From positions 7,093,277 to 7,157,276 of the forward strand of contig NC_089281.1 of assembly GCF_963678975.1 (NCBI RefSeq): a stretch of DNA of 64,000 bases. The letters run 5' to 3'. The DNA is from Dysidea avara (lineage: Eukaryota > Porifera > Demospongiae > Dictyoceratida > Dysideidae). Made by a program: the position numbers and the translations under genes. The notes beneath the pieces are model-generated. The model was not told the origin of the DNA, searched no databases, and saw only the letters and a program-made list of their open reading frames with translations. Below are positions 44,494-56,500 of this stretch, piece by piece. Position 1 is the first letter of the stretch. Every line of letters starts with the position of its first letter.

Positions 44494-44882
44494 TTAGGCC
44501 ACTTCAACTAAATCTTTTGTTTCTCGGACTGAAGCTAGTTGAAAAGTGGGTCGGTAGGTAGGCATAAATAAAATAATAAAAGGTGGTAATATATATTTTT
44601 TTAACTGAAGTTTTGGCAACACGTGTAACTATGGTGTTCGATAACAAACTATTAGTTACATCTAAATGACCAAACGTCCATCCATAGTCTGCTTTTACAA
44701 CTCTTCTTGTAGTAACCAAGCTCACCCCACGCATAGCAGACATGAATGGCCAACAATACATCAACGCCATAAACGTACGTGATCGAAGATGTGATCTTTA
44801 AAAATGAACAAAAACATTTCATTTACAAATTTTATGGGTCAGTCGGGTCCGAGAAACAAGAAATTTAGTTGAAGTGGCCTTA
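44494..44882. mobile_element. MITE with long inverted termini
   Basis: TTAGGCCACTTCAACTAAAT with CTTTTGTTTCTCGGAC at the left is inverted at the right (GTCCGAGAAACAAGAAATTT, AGTTGAAGTGGCCTTA), about 34 bp. No target duplication was identified. Confidence 0.65.
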
Positions 44883-44892
44883 GGTCACACAT

Positions 44893-44926
44893 CAAGAGTT
44901 CATAATATTATAGGAAGGGACTCTTG
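44893..44926. mobile_element. 34-bp micro-copy of the CAAGAGTTCATAAT MITE
   Basis: CAAGAGTTCATAATATTATAG ... GGGACTCTTG keeps both outer ends of the 460-bp family with almost no interior. The flanks CACACAT and GTTACAT match at four of seven positions only. Confidence 0.55.
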
Positions 44927-44965
44927 GTTACATATATTCATGTTATTATTTTGTTAATCCTGCAG

Positions 44966-45016
44966 TTTCACGATTTTCTCAACTCAACAAATCAAGAGAC
45001 TTCATGGACTTACAAG
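44966..45016 (+). pseudogene. Possible duplicated ABCD4 terminal exon
   Basis: After a CCTGCAG acceptor, TTTCACGATTTTCTCAACTC...GGACTTACAAG resembles ABCD4 exon 22 (TTTCATGACCATTTTCTCAGC...GGACTTACAAG). The translation FHDFLNS...SWTYK matches FHDHFLSF...DWTYK, but the stop after the final lysine is lost. No other ABCD4 exon was found beside it. Confidence 0.4.
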
Positions 45017-48000
45017 CAATTTACAACATTAATTTAGCACCTGGACAAATTTAGAGCAAAGTGTTTCCCCAAATGAATTAAAATGTAACCATAATACAAC
45101 ATAATATTGGTCGCTGTACAAATTTTAGGACCACATGACCACAACATTCATCTAATCGGTATACCAATACATGCTTTACACTCATCTGTCACCTCAATAC
45201 ACACCATTAACTGTGGACAACTCATTTTACTTTTGCTGACTTGTGTTGGTCAGAAAGATAATCATACAATGATGAAGGTTTGGGATTTAATGCCCAACAA
45301 CATCACCCTATAAGCAGCCTCACTTTTCTTTTACAGCCGCAGCTTGGCAGCATTGATTACGTATATATGACAACCCAAAATGTCTGCGGAGTGATCCCAA
45401 ATCCTTCCAGCAGGTTTCTATTGAATTTTAAAATTACTTTTTTAAAACTGAATTTTCTACTAAACCATAGTTACTGTTCAACACCACTTTGACCTGAGAT
45501 GTACCTTTTCACCACCACAGCAGCTACAATGTATCTACCGTGTACTTACTTTTGTTCTCCTTTTTGTCTACTGCATAGGTTGTGATTTACATAAACATCA
45601 TGGGCTATGCACGGTATATAGCTCACAAGAAAAGTCAGTGATATCTGTAGTATAGCTGGTTTGATTGCTGAGGCACTTCTCGCACTATTATTTGTCTGGT
45701 GTAGAGGATCCATGCTATACAGGGCCTGTATGAGCTTATGGAATATCTTAAGTAGTTTACATACATACATACATACCAGCTTGTAGTTTATATCTTAAAC
45801 AGCTGCTTGTAATGGCTAGCACAATATTTACATATATCAGGATGTTTGGCACAATAGTGGGATTGTAGAGTACAAGTCAAGAAGAAGAGGTTCAATACAC
45901 ACTGGTCTTTGTTCTTTAGAATTTTAATGATAGATGCTCTATTGGAGTAGTTGACTGTTCTATTAGAGTATTTCGACTTTTTACCCCTGAAACACCCTCT
46001 TGTTGATTCCTAGAACACAAGTGCTGAAGGTCTGTAGGACACCTGGTCCTACAGCCTGTTTAAAGTGTTGGGAACTAGTACGCATATGCTGGTGGTACAA
46101 TGACTCCTCCTCCACTAAATTTTTAACTACACTACATTAGGGTTGGGTGATACTTTAAATTGTGCTATTTAATGCAATTATTGCAATATTGCATGTAAAA
46201 ATTGAAACATTATGACAACCAAATAGTTTGAAATCTGCAATGTCAGTATGAGTATTTGTTTTCACTGAGAATTAGTTTACAAACACAACTTCTTTGCTAA
46301 CAAGTTAACCAATTAATATAGCAAACAAACCATATCAAATATATATGAGGCCCAGAATAGATTCAAATTAGATGATGAGTGTATGCATGCAATAATTATT
46401 CCTATACAATACATTGCGAAGGCTAAATACATGCAGTAACAAATTGTATTGTATAGGCACTTGATTAGGTGATATTGGCAATTTATTGAAACATTGTTCA
46501 ACCCTATCTGTTTGCTAACTTTAAAATGGCACACAAAACATATCAAAAATGCCCTCAGAATCAATCTCATACATAAAAGTTTCCCAGGTTAAAAATAGCA
46601 TGCACAGTTTTAAATGCTCTTTATTTTAAAACTTTTCCTATAGGGTACATACATTACTGTCCAAAATTCCTATACATAGTCAGTTGAGTCGGCTATTCAA
46701 CATCCTTTCTTAGACTAAACTTTGCATGTTTTTAAATAGCATACTCAACTTTCAAATATAATCTCAAAAATTCTAAACTCCACAACCAGCAGAAATACCC
46801 TCAGATTTAATGTCAAAAAGCTGGGCTTCATTTTAAAATGTTTTAAATGGCTAATATGGAATACGCTACACTCGCAGTTAAATTTTTTATCCATCCTAAT
46901 GTTAGTGCCTTGTGGTATCATGCAACCAATGCAATGCCTCATGCAAATTGTTCATTTTAACACATTCTTCACATACACACTACACTATTAATAGAACTGT
47001 GTGCATGCATGAGGAACACTCATGCACGGGAAGATTTTCAAGAGGATTAATTGACTGAGGACTCAAGAAACTGGACAAGTATATTTTCAGGAGGTTCAGA
47101 TCGAATACTCTAATGGAGTAGTCAATTACCCTAATAGAACAGTCACATTTATTGTACCAATAGTCTAAAATCATATATCAGTGTTTAAGGCTTAAAATGT
47201 TTCATGTCATTCATGTCTGTTTTATGCTTCAAACTTAAATAGCCCCACCTCTTAACCCTTTAGCCTGCTCCTGATACTATGCCAAGCATAAGCAACTTAT
47301 AGTATATCAATCAATTCCTAACATATTTTTGGTGAAAATTGCTATCTCAGAATACATAATTTAAAACTTCCTGGGGAGATTATAGATTTAAGTGTGCATG
47401 CAATAGAAAATTTGGAAACATGTCACCAAAATTCCTGGAGCTGCCCTTGCTCATGTATGCATCAAACTCTACCAATCGTAGCATCTGGCTTCACCAATAA
47501 TCAACACTCATGACACAGCTTTGATGAACTAGTCTGGCAACTATATTTCAAGTGTTTAATATACATTCTTGTGAACTTGGACAAGTATAGCTAGCTAGCA
47601 TGAAGAAAGTGTAGCTGTATCGTTATCATATAAGCAGGTTTTCAAGGGGAGGGAGTGCTAAGCTAGTGGGCATCTGTAGTAGGGGCTAAGAAAAGTTGCA
47701 GCTGGATAAGCAGAGCACCAACCTATTTTGCTTATACAGTAGCTATCTGTATAATTAGAATTCAGCAATACTATAAGTGGGTACACAAATAGTGTGATAA
47801 GCACACTCAGCATCAGCATGTGATCATGTTCTGGTAATAAAGATACAATCTAGAGGCATTTTGGGTTGATTGTAGTTGTCTATTACACTGCTTAGAGTGT
47901 ACATCAAGTCAACCAGACACAATACAGTATTTACAGGCAGTTGGTTGATACAATCAGTAGTGCAGTGTGAGAAGCACACTCCTAACACCATTGCTGTGCA

Positions 48001-49439
48001 CCTCTTTCCTTGTAGCTATGTCTGCAGCTTTAGAATTGCTGCTGTTATGTTGAACTATTGCTTACCAGCTAATAGTAGCTATCTATGTATTTTCTTTATT
48101 ACTGGTCATTAATACAGACAAGCATGGGGCTGTAATCTGTTACATGCATATTTTAGCCCTCATTATGGATGCCTCTAGCTTAGCACCCCTCCCCTCTTGG
48201 GAAATCCTAGACTCACTCCTGAAGTAGCTATGGTAAAGTTAGTCACTGCATGCATGGAATTCTGCGGATCGCCTTTGTTTTCAGGTATGTTCTACTCATT
48301 ATATACATTATAAATGAAGAACAGAATGAGAAGCATCTCTACAATCAATCGAAAATTATGGACAATTCTTGTGACCACCAGCTGAACTGAAGCCATCATG
48401 CATTTACCACTAATCAACATCTATGTGGTAGTGGAGTTAGTTAGACAGTCAGTCAGTCAGTCAACATAAAATAATTCTGTTAAAATGGAGATTTTTGAAA
48501 ATTTCATAGCAACTTGTTCAGGGTCACTTTTAAAGACATTTGTGGGCTTGGCTACTGTTTTTTTTTGGGTGATCAAGAGCCCAAACCTCTGCTACCGTAG
48601 TGCGTGATACCTCAATTTTTTACAGAAAACTTCTTCTCTGTAGCTAGTCTGACATCCTTTGCAAAAATAATGTAAGGGTCTGGTGAAATAGAGATCCCAT
48701 ATCATTTCTAACATAGAAATTCTGTACTAGCCAATTAATGACAACACAATGCTTTAATTCAAATTTGCTGGCTTCAATGCCATAATAGGCTTTTCTTTAC
48801 TGCACTTATCTGTATTTTGTGCTTGCATGAATGCTGCTCCTCCCCTGGACACTTGCCTGACCTGAGGGGCATCTAATATAAAAAATTATTCTAATTTGAG
48901 GCCAATAATTATCTGCAGTTACATACACCATTCCTTTGAAATGATAATTAATTATGTGATCTGTGTTTCACCAGACCCGGAGACTATCTACTCCCTGGTC
49001 TGAAATATTGTTTATAAATTCAATTGCTTAGCCAGCACGTCAGTCTCCCACCTCGGACAGCTTCAAACAGGTTTATACATTATACACAATATGTACTTAA
49101 AATTATAACAAATAATATCCTAGGCATACCACAACAGCCCTTTACTTTCTCAAAGCCTAAAATAACTATATACTCTAATAGAACAGTCATAGCTGTACTG
49201 AAGAGTTGTTGACTTCAACAAAAACTGAATTCTCTAGCCATTGAATGATCATGTGTTCTGTATGAAGTGTCCCACAGCCCCCCCTAAACATACCTCTGGT
49301 ACAGGAAAAATGGATGCTTACAGTTTTTGACCAACATGAAATATCATTGGCAAGGAATATCTTCACTTTTAACCACTTCAGTATATTTCATGCCACCTTG
49401 TGGGTAAGGCAAAACCTGTTGTGTGGTAGTGGATGGCAC
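45017..49439. other. Gene-poor stretch
   Basis: No coding region that I can support. A hAT-like inverted pair TTAGGGTTGGGTGATAC (about 46138) and TTGTTCAACCCTAT (about 46495) may bound a MITE of about 360 bp. A partial GACTGGTGAACC-family copy lies at about 48300-48600 (GTTAGTTAGACAGTCAGTC, AACTTGTTCAGGGTCAC). Single or paired CTAATAGARCAGTC motifs occur at 45936-45970, 47103-47146 and 49171-49190. Confidence 0.4.
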
Positions 49440-49834
49440 TAGGGATGCGGCAATTATGCCGGCATAATTTCGGGAATAATAGTAACATGTGGGAATCAGG
49501 AATTATATTATAAAGCTTTAATAGTGAAAATCTGCAGATTGCACAATTCTGTTTAAAAGATTGAGATACTCTAATAAAGCAGTCAGAAACTCTAATAGAA
49601 CAGTCACTGAATATTATTTACTTTAATAATACTCTAATACAGCAACCAGCTAAAGAATTTAAGACTATTTGAAGCTTAAAGATCAATAAAAATGGTCTGA
49701 TACAGCAATAAACTGGCATTATTAGCCAATTGTGGTGGCATAATGGGCAATTCTCAAAAGCATAATAGGTGATTTTTTGAGCACTGCTCAAAAGCATAAT
49801 GCTCAATTTTTGGAGCATAATAGCCTCATGCCTA
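49440..49834. mobile_element. hAT-type MITE, 395 bp, exact 8-bp target duplication
   Basis: Flanked by GATGGCAC on both sides (49432-49439, 49835-49842). Termini TAGGGATGCGGCAATTATGC and GCATAATAGCCTCATGCCTA are inverted and related to the element at 37994. Three CTAATARARCAGTC-like copies lie inside (49567-49640). Confidence 0.85.
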
Positions 49835-50527
49835 GATGGCACACAGCTGATTATGACGACTCCAGCTAGCAAAATTACTAGCATCACAATATAGTGGGTA
49901 CATCTAAATTGTGAGACTACTAGACATAGTAGTTGATGATGTGTAACTTCAGTTCTTAAGATTGAAAGTCAGTTAGGTCTTGAATAATCTGACTACTCCC
50001 TTAGAAAAGAATCTCATATGTACTACATAGACCCTACATTGGTGATATTCAGCTTCCATTTAACACAACTGCATGTTGTAGAGGCAACAACACACTACTT
50101 ACATTCATGTATGTGCATGGCAGTTGAAAAGTTGGCACTACAGTGAATCCTTACAAACCTCAGTTATCTGAACACCAAAAGCCACGTGACCATTCTATTA
50201 GAGTATTTTGTCATCAGTGTTGACTTTATTATAAATGACTGCTCTGTTTTAGTCAAATGAAGGTGTGTACAAATAAGAGCACATCAGTTATTCAAACAAT
50301 TTCACTTACCTGAACACTTTCAGCTAACTATAAGAACAAAGGTGTTCAAGATCCACTATTGAAATTAACAAGTCACAAACTTTACAAGAACGTGCATGTT
50401 ACTGGTTACGTTAACAGCTTAAAGAACTCAGTGATATAATTCCATAAAATTTTTCTACAAGTAATTCAGTGCAGTGTTCCAGTATTAAAAAAAAGCAAAT
50501 GAGAATAGCTATGAAGGTGATGGTGTA

Positions 50528-53500
50528 TTATTCTTGTTGCATGTCATCCGGTCTGTCATGTGGATTGATGATGCCAGGAACAGCTAACATTTTGTTGCGT
50601 TTCTCCTCAGCTGCTTGTTGTAGTTGTACCTCTCTCTCCTCCAGATATAAATTTGTGATATCATCACCAGCGTGTTCCTGTTATAAAATAATTGCAAATC
50701 AATGCTATATATATATATATGTTTTACCTTTATTTCTGCTAAAAAGTCCCTCAAATGATTCTTAAAAGCAGGAATGTTATCATTAAGTTCAAACAGCCCA
50801 ATTATCGTCACTTTAATCTGTCCACTAAAAAAAAAAGAGTACAATCTGTAAAGCCATAATGGTTTTTACTCTTGTAAGTGAGGGAAGGCTTGTTTCAATA
50901 GTTTTGCCATTGAAGTTTGTACAAACATCAAATTGTTCATCCCATTGTTACTGGGATCAGCAGCATCAAATAGAGGAGCCGTTACTTTGCTGTTCTCAAT
51001 AACACTCATCATATATGCTAGGATAGTAGCGTGCTGTGTCAAATCTATGAGAGAGAACAAACAAGATCATATTAAGGGGGAGGGGCTCATGATGTGAAAC
51101 ATACTTCCTGCATGTGAAGAATCAGTGATTACGGAGAACATGTGTTCAATAAGCTCGAGGAGATAACTCTGATAGAAACTCTGTGCTACAGTGCTAGTCT
51201 CAACGTTGTGCAGAAGTTCGAGCAAAATCTGCAACCCTGATGGAAATAGCATATGCACACAACACATAACATACTGCAGCAGCCAATTCTTTAAGCGTAC
51301 CTATTTCAGCCACATTTCTCATTGTGTGTTTGAATCCCCAAATTATTGAATCAAGAAACACTTTAAATTGTGGTGCAGATAATAACAGTAATGCTACAAA
51401 ACACAGCAATAAATTTGTTGAAAATACACTAAACAGTAACTAACCATCAAAGCAGTACATGTTAATGCTCTGTAACATTTTGAAAAAGTTTATTCGGTGA
51501 TCAGGGAACTCCTCAAGGTCCTTGTTTATCATATCCAGTGTACACTCAAACAAAGCATCAAGAATATGAGGCACGCTCTCTGTCACTTGTGCCTGATAAC
51601 ACCATACACAATACACATAAAATACTAACAACGTTTCTAACTTTGTCTATAATGCTGGTAATAGTGCTAAGAACTTCAGGCTCACGAGCAGATGGGACAT
51701 TCCTCTTGTAATCTAACAGAATAGCATCCAGCAATGGTGGAAGAAAATGTTCCTTAATCTGTGAAGATATGACATATACACATTACACTGAGCTGTACAA
51801 TCATCTACTACCCCTCACCATGACTGGGTCTTGGCTGTGAGACACCCAACAAGAAATTAGCTTTAGTGTTTCTTTCTTCACCACTCGCATGCTGGCTATT
51901 AGTGGCTGCTTGATCACCAGATTGCCTATAGCCACACCCCTTGCATGTGTACGTGCAAATATTGGCTGAAAAAGCTCACCATGTAGTGTGACTGCTTGTG
52001 ATATGTTCTCACTCAAACACTTGTAGACGTTTAGCATATCAAGGTAGATCTTACCAAGCTGTGGACAGTAAAAGACAAGGACACTATATACTACACATGC
52101 TGTAGACTTTGAATGTCTGAATTGATTGACCAAATGTTCAGTTGTCTAACACGAAGTGACTGTTGTATCAGAGTACTGTCAAAAGTGTATGTTCTATTAG
52201 AGTAAGTGTATGAGCTTTATCTGAACACTTTTTGGCTGCTCTATTAGAGTATTTTGATCATGGCTTCACAAACAAGTACACAAAATTGTTTGGAATTTTC
52301 AACCAGAGTGGGGACCATAGCACATCGATAAAAAGTTTTGAAACAAGCTGGAGTAGAGCATGATATTAAATCACAGTAAAAAAATAAGAAGTGTTATATC
52401 CCTACTGTGTTCCATTATGGTACCTTGAGCATACTCTTGTCCCTACTCTAGTTGCAAAATTTTGTGTACTTGTTTGTTAACTTTTTTTTGTAAAATAAAA
52501 TTATTATGACTGGTGAACCCACGCATACCACATCAAAAGAAAGAAATGGTGTCACGTGCCCCAGCTACCAATTATCGTCTGAAAAGTGGAGTATCCATTA
52601 AGCTTTGTTGTCAGCTATGTTCAACCTGTTACACAGCATTACGAATCAAGAACTGTTCGAAAAGCATCTCTGCAATCAAAGCAGCCACTACGAAGAGAAG
52701 CCATCACGTGCTAGGGCTGAGCGCTACTACCGTTTTACCGATATATTGTGATATTTTTAAAGTATCGATATCATGATATTTTGTTATTAACTATCATGAT
52801 ACCATGCCTGTACATTATGCACCTATCAATATTTAGCCCCACTACCCCCCTCCCGGGCTTACTAGGGGATTAGTGGGGGATTTTGACCTGATTTGATCTG
52901 AAACTCTGCCCCACTAGTGGGGCATTTGACCGCTCGAAATTTTAGGCGTTTGTTTTAACTTGCAAGCTAAATGAATTGACCGGTTTCCTAAAGTGCCTAA
53001 CAGCCATACTACATGGAGATTTGACCACTAGTCGTTCCCCCATGGGTGGAGAATTTGATTTTTCAAAAAGTCAAATCCCCACCATTTCCCCCACTACGCC
53101 CGGGAGGGGGTAGGTGGGGGATAACATTGATAGGTGCATTACTGTCATTTAAAACCCATTTGTTATGCAGTAGTTGGCTAAGAATCCTTGTAAATGATAA
53201 AGTCCACCCATCTGGTTTCCCCTGCAGAGAGGTGTGAACACCATAACAACCTCAAAGCATGTGTTAAAATAACTGTTACTGTAAACAAGGATGATAGTGG
53301 CTAGTTTGCTATCACCTATAAGGACTTCCTGCAATGCTGAGCAATACATTATGTGGCACCAGCTATGATTTGACTTATTTGTAAGTATTGTGAACTATTC
53401 AGTATCGTGAATAGTGGCTTTAGTATTGATCGTGATACTAAAATGGCAGTATCGCTCAGCCCTATCACGTGCTACCACCAAATTGACACCTTTTGCTGTC

Positions 53501-56500
53501 AGCAAAGATGAATGAGACACAAAGGAGGACACGGGTAAGTCCACGAAGAATGCATTGTATGTACTGTAGTATGCCAAAAGGCATGTGTCCGGCTGAAGTG
53601 ACGTCGAACAGTGAAAAAATCAAACTCGTAGCCTTAGCTGTTATCGAGTGAAGGTAACAGTCAGTCAGTAGAAAATTCCGTTTAAAAAAATCCGTAGTAA
53701 CTTGTTGAAGCGTTTCGGGTGATCTGAAAGCTTTGTTTGGGCTTAGTTCACCTAAACCAATACTGCCTCATTGTTGTCAGGGAAAATTGAGGCTGGTTTT
53801 TGGGTGATGTTTTTTTGTGGGCCACGCTTGGTTCCTACTATACAGTACAATAGTACTGTACTGTAGTACTGTACTGTATGATTTTGTACTGCTTTGACTG
53901 CCTCAATGATAGCTATAACAGAACTTTATGTACATGCAGTAAAAATAAAGTTCTACACAAAAACAACATTTTAATGTCTGTAACCTCAAACATGAAAACA
54001 CAAAATTCACTGTACTGTATACCATGCACACCTGTGTCACAAATGGATGTCCAGTTGATGAACAAGCCCTGACATTGGTCTTCAAAATGTGTCCCAGTTG
54101 TTTAATAGTCTCTGCATTTTGTAATTCATTCACATCCTAAACAAACATTGGGGGTACTCCCACAAAACCACATACAGCTGTCCCACACATACCTGAGATG
54201 CCTTGGCTATTATATTATCCCATATTTGATTGGGTAGTGCCATGTACTTCTCTACCAGCCTTTCCTGTACAACCTGATCCTAAACAGGTCCAACAAGTTT
54301 ACTGTGTGTATGTCCCATACAGAAATTGCTTACCAACTGTGCAGCAATCATGTAGCCAACTGCTTCATAAAAAGTATGAACCTATATTAGTGGAATTGAA
54401 ATATGATGTACGTAATTATGAATGCAGTGATACCAAACACATACAAATATTTGAGGGGCATAAATTCATGGACTTTGTGGCTGCTTGGTTGCCCTAAAAA
54501 AGTAAATACTCAAAAAGTTGTGATTATCAGGATTTACTACCGTATAGAGGGGTAATTTTCTTGGATATTTCATGGATTGGCAGCTATCTGCAAAAAATTT
54601 TCCCTCAAAAAATGCAGCTTGGTAAAAATGATAAATAATGACCCCAAGATGCAAAAAATTTCCCCTTGGATATATCCCACCATATGGTATATTAATAGGC
54701 AAGCTGCAAGAACGATCCTCAAAAATGAAAATCCTGAAATTTGTTTGTCCACAATATACCATATAGCTGGAAAGTTTGGTGAGAGGAAACCTTTGTGGAT
54801 TTGCCGTGATAGGATTTTGGTGAGAAAAAGTTTGGCAAATTTTCTAGTAGCTAATACAGATTTGCATTTGACAAACAAAATTTGGCGGATTTCAGTTTGG
54901 CAAAACACCACTCAATTGCCAAATTCACCAAAGTAAATTTGTGCGTATACAGTAAGTGATATAGCACCTATGATGTACACAACCTGATGTGGCTGTAGAT
55001 CACATATTATAGAACTAATATTGTTGAGTATCTCCTCTATAAACGGAAGATTTTCATTGGGCTGCATCTGTGGACAATTGTAGTATCATAATATACACTA
55101 ATAGCTGCTAGTAGCATCTTACCACTACAAAATGTCTTTTACATTTCTGTGAGATCTTTATAAAAGTGTCACACGCCATGTCCTGTACACCATCATGTGT
55201 TTCTGATGTATAGTAATGTATTTGTACCATACACACTACTGCAATGCTTGCTTACCATGCATGAATTCAAACAGTTTATTGACTACTGTCTTGAGAAACT
55301 TCCAGTGAGCCCTACAGAGGAAAATGGGTTCATGTTATGTTGTACAATACAGTGTGACAACTTGATGTAGTGATTTATTATATCCAAGAAAACACTCAAT
55401 ACACACAATATTTACCGGAGAAATCTCGGGTACTGGCCGACTATGTACATGATATTAGAGGCAACAATTGCCTTGTTGTCTTTACCACGTTTCATCTCAC
55501 AGAGGCCCAGCAATTCCTATAAACAATCATTACATGGTGAGCTGGAGAGCAACACATCACAAAACCTTGATTACTGTGACCAGAAATCGCTTCTCATCTT
55601 CCTCATGCATAGCACCACTGATTGATCCAATAGCCCAACACAGCTATAGGAAGATTATATCACAATTATTAACCACAACGTATGCATAGTGAATGAGTGC
55701 ATGCAATGTGTGAGTAGTTAAACACTTCTAAGTACAACTAAAAGAAACAAAAATTGTTCTGGCTGGAAATTAAATAAGCCTGTTCACAAACTTAAATGTA
55801 AGGCTAGTCAAGTCATGATGAATAGTTTAAACTACACAATACACTACTGCTGTCTTCTGATAATCTTCTTGGTTGTTGGATTAAATACAGTGAAGATCAA
55901 GCTTAAATTCTGCACGCACATCAAAGGAAGTTGTTCAGGAGCAGTAGAAAGGAGTTGTCCAATCTTCCTGATCAGCAACATGGGTCTTTCCCCTAAGATC
56001 TTGTTATACCCAGTGCAGTGCATGCATAGTCTGTACACATGTATATGTGTGCACATGTGTATGCAAGCACGTGTGTAAACAGTGTTGCTCATGTGCTAAC
56101 ACAACAACTAACAGTATTGAGATTCTTCCAAGACCATTCTGAGTTATCGACCTGTCGGTATAACTTCTGCGTCATCAATTCTTCTGTATCCGCATAGTCC
56201 AAGTGAGTCAAATAAACTGTGTGCACAAATGGTCTTTAAGCATCCATCCATCCACACACGCATACAATTACTCCCCAGGGATACTACAGTTACTGGGGGT
56301 GGTCATTAAATAGAACACTGTCATCAAGCTTTTAAATAAGAACAAAACTCTTCACTGATCCTTAGAGTAAATCTTCAGATAAGCATCTTTACTGGTGACT
56401 GCCATTGCAGAAAGCTTTGGTTAGACTTCAAACAGAGTGCATGATTCAGCATATGCCTCAGTTACACGTAATATCACAATAGTATGTTTCAATTCCAAAT

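Larger units (their letters stand above)
52495..53880. repeat. GACTGGTGAACC repeat family, copy 5, with two nested MITEs
   Basis: Begins ATTATTATGACTGGTGAACC, is split at 52712-53464 by a hAT MITE, and resumes with CCACCAAATTGACACC, CACAAAGGAGGACACGG followed by GTAAGTCCACGAAG, and ends near CTACTATACAGTAC. Located in XPO1 intron 24. Confidence 0.75.

Noticed and set aside
54570-54936. Overlapping 98-119-codon frames on both strands
   Set aside because: They lie in a decayed transposable element in XPO1 intron 21, and coding on both strands at once is not credible.
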